From: an uncultured Dorea sp. | Lineage (GTDB): Bacteria; Bacillota; Clostridia; Lachnospirales; Lachnospiraceae | Direction: 5' to 3' | Assembly (NCBI GenBank): GCA_910584265.1 | Contig: CAJTZE010000049.1 | Location: 1-23,778, forward strand | DNA: 23,778 nt | Shown here: positions 16,578 to 23,663 of the stretch, piece by piece | How positions within the stretch are numbered: position 1 is the first letter of the stretch | Layout: every line of letters begins with the position of its first letter | Position numbers and translations under genes: made by a program | Notes under the pieces: model-generated | Databases searched by the model: none | The model's input: the letters and a program-made list of their open reading frames with translations, nothing else | What the model was told of the DNA's origin: nothing

Positions 16578-16609
16578 ATTTCATGTACACCAGAAACCGG
16601 TAAGGCTTC

Positions 16610-17608
16610 CTATGACACAAAATTCGGTGCGTATTTCGCCGCCAGAAGGATGGCTTCGATCATACTGACCGCACTGACAATGCCCTTACCGGCAATATCA
16701 AATGCAGTGCCGTGGTCAACCGATGTACGTAAGATCGGCATGCCGTTGGTAATCGCAATCGTTTTCTCAAAATCGAGCGTCTTTGTTGCGATATGCCCCT
16801 GGTCATGATACAGAGACAGGACGCTGTTATATCTGCCGATCGCCGCCTGGTGGAAAACGGAATCTGCCCCGATCGGTCCCACAACCTTATATCCCTGCTT
16901 CTGTAATTCCTCGATTGCCGGTGTGATCTCATTGACTTCCTCCCAGCCAAACAGACCATGCTCGCCGCTATGAGGATTAAGTCCCGCAATCGCCATCGTT
17001 CCATCCTTTACACCAAGCTTTTCAAGAGCCTCCGTGCACCGCTTCACATAATCGATGATCCTCTCTTTGGTGATCATGCCCAGCATTTCGCGCAGAGACA
17101 CATGCCTGGTCAAAAAGAACACCCGCATTCCATTTGTCTCAAACATCGTAAGCGGATCCTCTGTGTCCGTGAGCGCACCAAAGATCTCCGTATGCCCGAT
17201 AAAATTAATGTTTCCTGCCCTTAATGACTCCTTGTTGATCGGTGTGGTTGCCACAGCATCAACCCTGCCTTCATTCGCAAGCTCAATACTCTTTGCAATA
17301 TATTGATATGCAGCCTGGCCGCACATCCCATTGACCTTGCCAAATTCAAATTCAGCCATGTCAACATTGCCTAAATCAATGAGATTCAAGACACCCTCAC
17401 GGAAATCTCCCTCTTCAGGCCCGTTAATAACATGAACGGTAAGGGAAACGCCGCTGATTTTAATCGCGTTTTCCATGATGGTCTTATCTCCGACAACAAT
17501 ACAGCCCGCCGCCTGGAATACTTCCTCCGCGGCGGCTGATTTTGCTACAATCTCCGGCCCTACTCCGGCCGGGTCTCCAATAGGTACTGCGATAAGTGGT
17601 TTTTTCAT
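16610..17608 (-). CDS. pdxA2: PdxA2-like 4-phospho-D-threonate dehydrogenase (PdxA family)
   Basis: A 332-residue PdxA-fold dehydrogenase. Metal-binding histidines are visible at H139 (GHTE), H213 (NPHSGE) and H268 (YHDQGH). GDPAGVGPE (11-19) and SVDHGTAFDIAGKG (296-309) are family signatures. True PdxA works in pyridoxal phosphate synthesis. The PdxA2 branch instead oxidises and decarboxylates 4-phospho-D-threonate (or D-erythronate) to dihydroxyacetone phosphate, and is recognised by adjacency to a DUF1537 kinase, as here. AAAGGATG lies seven bases before the ATG. It starts 56 bases after the kinase stop and is followed by the permease, forming a kinase-dehydrogenase-transporter unit. Function rests on family plus context. 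Confidence 0.88.
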   Translation of the reverse strand: MKKPLIAVPIGDPAGVGPEIVAKSAAAEEVFQAAGCIVVGDKTIMENAIKISGVSLTVHVINGPEEGDFREGVLNLIDLGNVDMAEFEFGKVNGMCGQAAYQYIAKSIELANEGRVDAVATTPINKESLRAGNINFIGHTEIFGALTDTEDPLTMFETNGMRVFFLTRHVSLREMLGMITKERIIDYVKRCTEALEKLGVKDGTMAIAGLNPHSGEHGLFGWEEVNEITPAIEELQKQGYKVVGPIGADSVFHQAAIGRYNSVLSLYHDQGHIATKTLDFEKTIAITNGMPILRTSVDHGTAFDIAGKGIVSAVSMIEAILLAAKYAPNFVS

Positions 17609-17664
17609 AATCTTCCATCCTTTCCTCTGATAAAGAACAATTGTGCTTTACGATCAGCGTTTTC

Positions 17665-18969
17665 TTAGATATACAGCTTCTCCTTCAGATAGGTAATGCA
17701 GCGGTTGACCGCATCATTCCCGCCCTGGCTTCCGCCCTTGGTAATGATATGTACGCCCTCAAATTCACCCTTCAGGAACTGCCCGTAGGCCGCCAGCGGA
17801 AGCACCTCGTCCGCAAGGCTTAAGCCCGCCGTCTGGAATCTCTCGCATACGGATACCGTCACGTCCCCGCCGCTGGTATATAAGCCCCTAAAGGAAGGCT
17901 CCTTCTTAAAAATCCGGTAGGTAATCTCTGCAAGCCCGGTGTTGATCAGCCCTGTGACCTCATCCATCGTCGCATCATAGCGCTCCATATAAGGTCCGAA
18001 ATCAATCCGGTTCTCAGGATAAATGCCGTCCCCGGTAACCGTGGAAACTGCATTGCGGCGACACTTGCTTAGGATTTCCTCCGCCACACGCCCAATCTCC
18101 GCCTGCCTGCGGTCCTCATCCTCCAGAAGCTCCCTGGTGTTAACAAATACATTATAGGTTTTCTGGGACAGCCACAGCTCCTCCATCTGCTTTCTTGTAT
18201 GCGGATTCACACTTCCCACCACCGCCAGGATCCGGCTCTTCTGCTCCCGCTCTGCGGGAACGATCAGCTTTCTGGCCAGCGCGGCCGTAAATACACCGGG
18301 ATCCACTGCGACAATCTTCCGTCTGCTTGCAATGACCGCATCCGCGATCAGATCCAGATCCTCCTGTGTCACACAGTCACAGACGATGATCCTGCTCCCC
18401 TCTGCAACATGAGTATTCAGCAGATAAGACAGATATTCTGCTCCGTGCATCATATCCTTCATCAAAATAGAGGATACCGGATACTTACTCTGCTCCCGGA
18501 ACAGAACGGCCGCTTCCGACACCTTCACCGGCGTCTTCGGGTCAATGGCAATATCCGTCTTGTGGAGAGGCAGACCGTTTACCAGCATATAGCCGCCGAT
18601 CACAATCCTTCCGGATGAGGGAAAGCACGGCGCCGCTATCGCCACATAGTCTTCACCCAGAGCGTCCAGCATGGCGTCCGTCTCTCTTCCCAGATTCCCC
18701 CGGAGCGTACTGTCAATCCTCTTGGAATATACCTTTACTTCATCATTCTTTAACAGGTTACATACATTCTGTACCCGGTTGTAAGCAATCTCCGGATCAA
18801 CGCCCCTGCTGTCCGTAGGATACAATACGCAATCACAATCCGAGAGGGCAGACAGTTCAATCCGCTCTGAATTCATCACCGTATACGCTTTGTAATCCAT
18901 CTTCTTCAGAAGTACACCCGTCGCATTAGCCCCCGTCAGGTCGTCTGCAATCACTACACACTGCGGCAT
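17665..18969 (-). CDS. dtnK: Four-carbon acid sugar kinase (DUF1537), D-threonate kinase-like
   Basis: 434 residues from the ATG at 18969, nine bases after AAAGGAG. A longer in-frame reading to 19047 overlaps the promoter and is rejected. The substrate-binding N-domain shows ADDLTGANATG (8-18) and RIDSTLRGNLGRE (84-96). The C-domain carries the nucleotide-binding ITKGGSQGG motif near residue 414. The family phosphorylates D-threonate, D-erythronate or 3-oxo-tetronates at the 4-hydroxyl. Immediate linkage to pdxA2 and gntP favours D-threonate kinase. It begins the second transcript of the cluster, behind its own promoter and repeat operators. Substrate assignment is inferred from neighbours, not from specific residues. 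Confidence 0.87.
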   Translation of the reverse strand: MPQCVVIADDLTGANATGVLLKKMDYKAYTVMNSERIELSALSDCDCVLYPTDSRGVDPEIAYNRVQNVCNLLKNDEVKVYSKRIDSTLRGNLGRETDAMLDALGEDYVAIAAPCFPSSGRIVIGGYMLVNGLPLHKTDIAIDPKTPVKVSEAAVLFREQSKYPVSSILMKDMMHGAEYLSYLLNTHVAEGSRIIVCDCVTQEDLDLIADAVIASRRKIVAVDPGVFTAALARKLIVPAEREQKSRILAVVGSVNPHTRKQMEELWLSQKTYNVFVNTRELLEDEDRRQAEIGRVAEEILSKCRRNAVSTVTGDGIYPENRIDFGPYMERYDATMDEVTGLINTGLAEITYRIFKKEPSFRGLYTSGGDVTVSVCERFQTAGLSLADEVLPLAAYGQFLKGEFEGVHIITKGGSQGGNDAVNRCITYLKEKLYI

Positions 18970-19000
18970 GGTTAAAGCTCCTTTCACTAAAAAACACGTT

Positions 19001-19010
19001 TTGTTCGTTT
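19001..19010. repeat. Operator-like repeat copy 1 (TTGTTCGTTT)
   Basis: Ten bases identical to the copy at 19031-19040, with starts exactly 30 bases apart. This copy lies just downstream of the -10 box of the kinase-pdxA2-gntP promoter. The TTCGTTT core resembles targets of DeoR-family repressors. Confidence 0.6.
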
Positions 19011-19018
19011 CTGTTTTT

Positions 19019-19047
19019 ATTGTACTCCTATTGTTCGTTTTTGTCAA
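19019..19047 (-). promoter_or_regulatory. Strong sigma-A promoter of the kinase-pdxA2-gntP transcript
   Basis: Minus strand: perfect TTGACA (19042-19047), a 17-base spacer and TACAAT (19019-19024). It sits in the 141-base gap between the two DUF1537 kinase genes, about 50 bases before the downstream start codon. One TTGTTCGTTT repeat occupies the spacer and the second follows the -10, so bound repressor would block RNA polymerase directly. Confidence 0.85.
19031..19040. repeat. Operator-like repeat copy 2 (TTGTTCGTTT)
   Basis: Second identical ten-base copy, lying within the promoter spacer next to the -35 hexamer. Its core GTTCGTT recurs once more at 21502-21508 in the leader of the upstream transcript. 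Confidence 0.6.
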
Positions 19048-19110
19048 TTTAATCTGCTCTTTATTAATTAAAAAAGGAAGACTTTTGTTTGATTTTGTTA
19101 AAATCAGTAA

Positions 19111-20535
19111 TTATTTATTCGTCAATACCTGTACTGCCTCTTTTAGCGTGGTAATCTCTCCCACATTCCCCGGAAAGATAATATACGGCGTCATCGGGAA
19201 TTTGCTCTCCTCCCCGGTCTGCCATACCGGGATGCCCGGCCTGATCTGGCCTAACACATTTGCCTTCTTTACTGCAAGCGCCTTCGTCCCGACATCACTG
19301 GAGGTAATCCCGCCCTTTGCAATGACAAAGCTGGGCGTAATGCTTAAGCGCCCTACCAGAGACTGCACAGCGTCGGAAATCTTAACGGAAAGCCTCAGTT
19401 CATCTTCCTTATCGCCTGTATCGGCCGTAATCAGCGCTCTCGTCGTATAACAGCATACCGTCTTGCCAGCCTTGATACACGCCTCTTCCGCCGCGAGACA
19501 TCTCTGCACCTCCGCCTCGAATGCCGCGTCATCCTTCACCAGCGTTGCATCCAGCTCGATAAATTCAATATCGGTAAGCTCCTTTAAGCATTCCACCTGT
19601 TTGGTGGTCTTGTCCGTATGGGAGCCGACTACAACGATTCCGCCGTTTGCAGTCTCCTTGACTACCATCTGCTCCTTGGTAAGCAGCGGCTGGTCGGATA
19701 CGCCGCCCATCACCTTTACGATCGCGGCGGCAGTGCGGAACATAAATACCTTTCCTTTTGCCATAGCACGGTACAGGGCAACGCAGAATACCTTTACATC
19801 CACATAGTCCACTGCATTTACAATAATCTTATTAAAACCCTTCACAGACATCAGCTGGCCTTCAATCTTGTCAATGTCCATATTGTGGATATCCTCTAAA
19901 GAAATACAGATAACATCAGCCGCCTGATACGCTCCCTTCGTCTTTTCCTCCACATACCCCGGCATCGTCTCTGCACTGTAGCCAAAGGTCTTATCCTTTG
20001 CAAATTCGGTCTCATTTGCAGGCACCAGCTCATTGCCGTACTTTACATAGTGTACATTATCGATGGTAAAGCGTCCGCCTTCCTTGAAGAACGGGCACAG
20101 GATCTCGCCGTCAATGGTTTTCCCTGTATTCTTCTCATAATTCTCTTTCAAAAGCTCTGTCTCCAGCGGAAAATGTCCCCGGAGCGTGCTGTCGCTTCTG
20201 CTGATGAAAATATATTCTTTTCCGTCCTCTTTTGCTGCTCCATCCACTACTGCGGCAATCTCATTGTGGACTTTTGTGGTCTGTTCCACCGTAAATCCTC
20301 TGGAATTGGTCAATACGTAGAACAGGTTGTTCTCCTCCTCAAAGCCCTGACGGATGCTGTCCTTTTCCCAGTTGGTGTATACGGAAATGTCATGCACGGT
20401 CTGAACCCCTGTCGGATCATCATCCAGAACCACAATTTTTTTATTATTCGCTGCTATCTCTTTATTCAGCAGCTCATCGATATATGTCTCATCAATCTTC
20501 TTGTATGAAGCTAAGACATCTGCTTTCAATGCCAT
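19111..20535 (-). CDS. Four-carbon acid sugar kinase family protein (DUF1537), second paralogue
   Basis: 474 residues, longer and clearly different from the kinase at 17665-18969. It has an N-terminal helical extension (1-30), then VLDDDPTGVQTVHD (36-49), SRSDSTLRGHFP (112-123) and a late FVIAKGGITSSDVGTKAL motif that marks the nucleotide-binding C-domain of this family. It therefore keeps both substrate and ATP motifs. AAGGAGG lies nine bases before the ATG, and the gene starts 20 bases after the dehydrogenase stop, so the two are co-transcribed. In L-threonate and D-erythronate pathways a kinase of this family (OtnK) acts on the 3-oxo-tetronate formed after dehydrogenation. That role is possible here, but the substrate is not established. 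Confidence 0.85.
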   Translation of the reverse strand: MALKADVLASYKKIDETYIDELLNKEIAANNKKIVVLDDDPTGVQTVHDISVYTNWEKDSIRQGFEEENNLFYVLTNSRGFTVEQTTKVHNEIAAVVDGAAKEDGKEYIFISRSDSTLRGHFPLETELLKENYEKNTGKTIDGEILCPFFKEGGRFTIDNVHYVKYGNELVPANETEFAKDKTFGYSAETMPGYVEEKTKGAYQAADVICISLEDIHNMDIDKIEGQLMSVKGFNKIIVNAVDYVDVKVFCVALYRAMAKGKVFMFRTAAAIVKVMGGVSDQPLLTKEQMVVKETANGGIVVVGSHTDKTTKQVECLKELTDIEFIELDATLVKDDAAFEAEVQRCLAAEEACIKAGKTVCCYTTRALITADTGDKEDELRLSVKISDAVQSLVGRLSITPSFVIAKGGITSSDVGTKALAVKKANVLGQIRPGIPVWQTGEESKFPMTPYIIFPGNVGEITTLKEAVQVLTNK

Positions 20536-20555
20536 ATTCTCTTTCCTCCTTCTTA

Positions 20556-21443
20556 CTACTCCGCTTTCTTCACCTCTACGTCAGCAAGCTTCTCAAAATA
20601 CTGTACGATTCCGCCGTGGTCGTCTTCCATATGGCCGTGGACCTTCAAGGTCTGGAGAATCTCATAAAGCTGTGCGGTATAAGGAATCGGTACGTCAATG
20701 GCATGTGCGGTATTTACAACATTCTTAATGTCCTTGTGGTTGATGCGGATTGGTCCGCCCGGCTTGAAGTTACGCTCAATGATCATTGGAACCTTCGCAT
20801 CAAGCACGGCGCTTCCTGCAAGTCCGCCGCGGATTGCCTGATATACCTTCTCCGGATCTGCTCCTGCCTTTGCTGCAAGTACAAATGCTTCAGATACTAC
20901 CGCGATATTGTTATTTACAATAATCTGATTTGCAAGCTTGGTCACGCTTCCGCTTCCGGACGGTCCGATCAACAGGGCAGAATTTCCAAGGATATCAAAA
21001 TACTTCTTCATAGCATCGAAATCTTTCTGATCTCCCCCCGCCATAATTGCAAGTGAACCTGCAACCGCTCCCGGTTCTCCGCCTGATACCGGCGCATCCA
21101 CAAATCCAACCCCCAGCTTCTTTAAGCCCTCATAGCACTCCTGAGACTCAACCGGAGTTACAGAACTCATATCGCATACAACCGTGCCCTTCTTTACTGT
21201 GGAAGCAACGCCGCCCTCGCCGAAAAGAATAGCCTTGGAAATAGCTCCGCTTGGAACCATGATGATAATTCTCTCACACTGCTCGCCGATCTCGGTGTAG
21301 GAGGCTTCCTTTGCCCCGGCAGCTGTCACGTCTGCAACTGCTTCCTTGTTCAAATCCGCAACCAGAAGCTCCTCGCCTGCCTTCAGCAGATTCTTCGCCA
21401 TCGGTCTTCCCATGATACCCAGTCCAATAAATCCTAACTTCAT
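20556..21443 (-). CDS. HIBADH-family dehydrogenase (tartronate-semialdehyde reductase / L-threonate dehydrogenase-like)
   Basis: 295 residues from the ATG at 21443, ten bases after AAAGGAG. A start ten codons earlier (21473) lies upstream of that site and is rejected. The Rossmann motif is GFIGLGIMGRPMAKNL (4-19), the substrate loop DAPVSGGEPGA (116-126) and the catalytic lysine K169 in GSGSVTKLANQ. The C-terminal YFEKLADVEV resembles GarR/GlxR-type tartronate semialdehyde reductases. LtnD L-threonate dehydrogenases belong to the same superfamily, and co-transcription with a DUF1537 kinase makes an LtnD-like role possible. The sequence alone favours a GarR-type enzyme; context favours an acid-sugar dehydrogenase. 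First gene of its transcript. Confidence 0.88.
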   Translation of the reverse strand: MKLGFIGLGIMGRPMAKNLLKAGEELLVADLNKEAVADVTAAGAKEASYTEIGEQCERIIIMVPSGAISKAILFGEGGVASTVKKGTVVCDMSSVTPVESQECYEGLKKLGVGFVDAPVSGGEPGAVAGSLAIMAGGDQKDFDAMKKYFDILGNSALLIGPSGSGSVTKLANQIIVNNNIAVVSEAFVLAAKAGADPEKVYQAIRGGLAGSAVLDAKVPMIIERNFKPGGPIRINHKDIKNVVNTAHAIDVPIPYTAQLYEILQTLKVHGHMEDDHGGIVQYFEKLADVEVKKAE

Positions 21444-21548
21444 ACTTCTCGTCTCCTTTTTTCTTTTTAACAACGGTGAGCACTAATTCCTGTTCCAAAT
21501 AGTTCGTTCACCTTGTTATTTTGAGTTTACTTGTTTCTTATTGATTCT

Positions 21549-21577
21549 ATTTTACTGCATACCGGTATACCGGTCAA
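21549..21577 (-). promoter_or_regulatory. Sigma-A promoter of the dehydrogenase-kinase transcript
   Basis: Minus strand TTGACC (21572-21577, five of six), a 17-base spacer and TAAAAT (21549-21554, five of six). The leader to the ATG is about 100 bases. The spacer and the inner half of the -35 are occupied by a perfect palindrome. Confidence 0.8.
21561..21574. promoter_or_regulatory. Perfect palindromic operator ACCGGTATACCGGT in the promoter spacer
   Basis: Fourteen bases identical to their reverse complement, with two ACCGGT units eight bases apart; the overlapping ATACCGGTAT (21559-21568) is also palindromic. The GGTATACC core matches the general form of operators bound by FCD-type GntR regulators such as UxuR. 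The GntR/FCD gene at 22240-22884 is the obvious candidate protein. Confidence 0.65.
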
Positions 21578-21653
21578 TCCCTAAAAACTCTTTCTCTGTT
21601 TTTACTAAAACCAGACACTGAAAATTGGTGAAAATACATATAAACACTGGGTT

Positions 21654-21673
21654 TGTTAGTTATTTAACTAACA
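21654..21673. repeat. Perfect inverted repeat, 9-base arms (TGTTAGTTA / TAACTAACA)
   Basis: Two 9-base arms separated by TT. There is no T tract and little GC, so it is more likely a dimeric regulator site than a terminator. GntR or MarR-type proteins bind sites of this shape, but I cannot name the regulator. Confidence 0.55.
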
Positions 21674-21870
21674 TCTTCCATTCCCGTTCCTCACGTTCCT
21701 GATTCTCTTTTTTTAAGCCGTTTTACACTGTTTTTATTATCATTCTATTTTTATATATTTCACAAAATATAACATATCGCTATTCAGAAAAGCCCGCATG
21801 ATACAAGAATAAAAGCTGTATACAGGAATAGAAAATCTGGAACAGAGAAACGATAAGGAGCGTCAGACAG

Positions 21871-22190
21871 ATGAAAACAATCGTAATTTATAATTCACAA
21901 ACAGAGTTTACAAAGCGTTATGCCAAGTGGATAGCGGAAGAGGCCGGGGCGGATAAGAAGCTGATTGCATTTTGTGTTGGCGCAAGTCCGATAGACAATC
22001 CAGAAATAGAAACATCCCTTAAGCAGAATTTTAACGAATCAGAGTGGAAAAAGGTAAACACATTTTTTGTCCGGGAGGATTCAATTATGAAAAAATGTCT
22101 GCGGCGTCCAGACTTATGATGAAAATGTTTATAAAAACACTCAAAGCAAAAAAAGATAAAACCGAAGAAGAATTTGTTCAGTTTGTATAG
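21871..22190 (+). pseudogene. Degenerate flavodoxin-like (HemG/flavodoxin_5 type) gene, internal deletion plus frameshift
   Basis: The start is intact, with AAGGAG ten bases before the ATG and a flavodoxin N-terminus (MKTIVIYNSQTEFTKRYAKW). After residue about 30 the sequence jumps straight to LIAFCVGASP, which normally lies roughly 50 residues later, so an in-frame block is missing, including most of the central FMN-binding sheet. Near 22070-22078 the reading frame is lost: the annotated frame stops at 22119, but shifting by one base restores GGFNYEKMSAASRLMMKMF and runs on to the TAG at 22188-22190. A single-base loss in the CCGGGAGG region explains this. Family members are usually about 160-180 residues, so this is almost certainly inactive. 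It lies just upstream of the GntR gene. Confidence 0.85.
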
Positions 22191-22211
22191 GAATTTACAT
22201 GAAGATATGAT
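22183..22211 (+). promoter_or_regulatory. Weak candidate promoter of the GntR-family gene
   Basis: TTGTAT (22183-22188) and TATGAT (22206-22211) with 17 bases between. The -10 matches five of six consensus bases and the -35 only three. It overlaps the end of the flavodoxin remnant and lies about 30 bases before the GntR start. Confidence 0.4.
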
Positions 22212-22239
22212 AAGATAAACGGCAAAGGAGCGTGAAGAT

Positions 22240-22884
22240 ATGGTTTCTCTCAATGAACAGGCTTATGAACACTTAAAAAATCTGATTGCAAACCAGCAGC
22301 TTACCTATAACAGGATTTATTCTGAGACAAAATTATCCAGAGAACTTGGAATCTCCCGCACTCCCTTCCGTGATGCCATTCACAGGCTGGTGCAGGAAGG
22401 CTATATCGACATCATCCCAAGCAAGGGGTTTCAACTCCATCAGCTTACCAAAAAGGATGTAACTGAAACCTTCCAGATCCGTTCTGCTCTGGAGGGCTAC
22501 TGTACTGTAGAAATTGCCAAAAATGCTTCCACCGCAAAAGCTGGGAAGCTTCTTGCCGAGCTTACAAAGCTGACGGACAGCATGGAGCATATCATGCAGA
22601 CCAGCCATTCCATTGAAGAATTTATTGAATATGATTTTCAATTCCACCATAAAATCATAAACTATATCGGAAACAGCCAGTTCTCTTCTATTTTTGCATC
22701 CTACATGTACCGGATGAAGAGACTAGCCGCGCTTTCCCTTGCCCACAGGGGCCGCATGGAAAACACCTGTAGAGAACATACAGCAATTCTGGATGCTTTG
22801 TATGCCGGGAATATGGAGCAGGTCTATGAAAATACACTTCAGCATATGAACACGCCAAGGGGGATTAATTTAGAGGATCTATAA
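22240..22884 (+). CDS. GntR-family transcriptional regulator, FCD (FadR) subfamily
   Basis: A 214-residue regulator. The N-terminal winged helix (about 5-68) contains LSRELGISRTPFRDAIHRL. The C-terminal all-helical FCD domain keeps the metal-binding set D132, H136 (DFQFH), H180 (CREH) and H202 (LQHM), which binds carboxylate effectors through a divalent metal. FCD regulators typically control uptake and catabolism of organic or sugar acids, matching the acid-sugar cluster that starts on the opposite strand about 800 bases away. AAAGGAG lies ten bases before the ATG. Likely operators are ACCGGTATACCGGT in the cluster promoter and perhaps CTGTATACAG at 21816-21825. Its end lies 14 bases from the convergent GNAT gene. 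Confidence 0.92.
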   Translation: MVSLNEQAYEHLKNLIANQQLTYNRIYSETKLSRELGISRTPFRDAIHRLVQEGYIDIIPSKGFQLHQLTKKDVTETFQIRSALEGYCTVEIAKNASTAKAGKLLAELTKLTDSMEHIMQTSHSIEEFIEYDFQFHHKIINYIGNSQFSSIFASYMYRMKRLAALSLAHRGRMENTCREHTAILDALYAGNMEQVYENTLQHMNTPRGINLEDL

Positions 22885-22905
22885 AAATTGCTGTAGAGTT
22901 ACAGC
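22883..22905 (-). terminator. Short intrinsic terminator of the GNAT gene
   Basis: Minus strand GCTGTA, loop ACTC, TACAGC, then AATTTTT. The TAA stop of the GNAT gene lies at the stem/loop edge, and the T tract reaches the stop codon of the convergent GntR gene. The stem is only six base pairs, so efficiency may be modest. Confidence 0.6.
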
Positions 22906-23663
22906 CAGATTTCATAAGCCGTATATTCATGGTCAAAATGATACCCCAGCTTCTCTGCCAGCGCAAGCGACCCTGTATTCTGTGCATCCCAGCTCGGATA
23001 CCATCCCCGCTCTAAGCATTCCAGAATCAGCTTCGCCCCGCAAATATAGGCAAGCCCCTTCCTTCGGCAATCCTTTCTTGTATCAATTTCGATCTCAATA
23101 CCACCGTTATAGCCAGAATAAGAAGACGCACCGGAAACCGGTTCTCCGTCTTTTAATATAACAGCGCCCAGCCCATATTTCTGATACACTGCATAATCAT
23201 CATATTGAGATACCCAGTCCCTGCACCATGCAGTTTCCCGGCAGTACCGGAATAATTCCTTGTCCATCATTTTCAGTGTATACCCCTCCGGCAACATGTC
23301 TACTGCTCTCTTTAGTTTTATTTTGTCAAAAACATCCAGTTCTTTCTTCGTTGCATATCTGGTTACTTTCTGTGCCCGTTCCCCACAGCATGCTTTGATC
23401 AGCTCTCCCCATTCCCTGTCTGACGGAACCATTATTTGAAAATCTCTTTGACGCTCCTCCGGCAAAAAGAGAACCATCTCCTTATCAGGTCTCCCCGCCA
23501 GAAAACAAAAATCTCCTATTAGAGCCATCGCAGATTCCGGGTTATCCACAGAGTCCACATAGACACATCCCATCACATTCTGGAGGCACGACCAGATCAA
23601 CGTTTCCTGCCATCCTTCAAACAAATATGCCGCCTTATTATTGTTTATAGACTTTAATACCAT
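22899..23663 (-). CDS. GNAT-family N-acetyltransferase
   Basis: 254 residues, with an N-terminal extension (about 1-125) and a C-terminal GNAT core, the layout of the larger ZmaR-like GNAT_acetyltran group. The acetyl-CoA loop is R200-RKGLA-205, followed by a helix and the beta-strand/helix pair WDAQNTGSLALAEKLGY (225-241) that is common near the C-terminus of this family. Substrate is unknown; related proteins acetylate small amines or antibiotics. The ribosome binding site (GGGGAT, with AAGGAC further upstream) is weak. The start overlaps the 3' end of the preceding minus-strand gene by 26 bases, so translational coupling is likely. Confidence 0.85.
   Translation of the reverse strand: MVLKSINNNKAAYLFEGWQETLIWSCLQNVMGCVYVDSVDNPESAMALIGDFCFLAGRPDKEMVLFLPEERQRDFQIMVPSDREWGELIKACCGERAQKVTRYATKKELDVFDKIKLKRAVDMLPEGYTLKMMDKELFRYCRETAWCRDWVSQYDDYAVYQKYGLGAVILKDGEPVSGASSYSGYNGGIEIEIDTRKDCRRKGLAYICGAKLILECLERGWYPSWDAQNTGSLALAEKLGYHFDHEYTAYEIWL

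Larger units (their letters stand above)
21444..21870. promoter_or_regulatory. 427-base regulatory intergenic region
   Basis: This AT-rich gap separates the acid-sugar cluster (minus) from the flavodoxin remnant and GntR gene (plus). It holds the minus-strand promoter and palindrome at 21549-21577, a GTTCGTT copy at 21502-21508, an inverted repeat at 21654-21673 and a CTGTATACAG palindrome at 21816-21825. No further open reading frame with a ribosome binding site is seen, nor any structured RNA I recognise. No convincing plus-strand promoter for the remnant was found. Confidence 0.7.

Noticed and set aside
15839..16603. 254-codon plus-strand open frame opposite the GntP gene
   Set aside because: The product is very rich in Arg/His/Lys/Asn with no family pattern, and the opposite strand encodes a clear GntP permease.
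16610..17608. Canonical pdxA of pyridoxal phosphate synthesis
   Set aside because: No other pyridoxine biosynthesis gene is near, and the gene is flanked by a DUF1537 kinase and GntP permease, the hallmark context of PdxA2.
18997..19045. AAACGAACAA repeats considered as CcpA cre sites
   Set aside because: Aligned on the CG, both copies miss the TG start and the final CA of the cre consensus, and the exact direct repetition fits another repressor better.
19090..19106. TGATTTT/AAAATCA hairpin after the first kinase gene, considered as a terminator
   Set aside because: The stem is mostly A/T, the loop is three bases, and no T tract follows directly on the minus strand; termination here is unproven.
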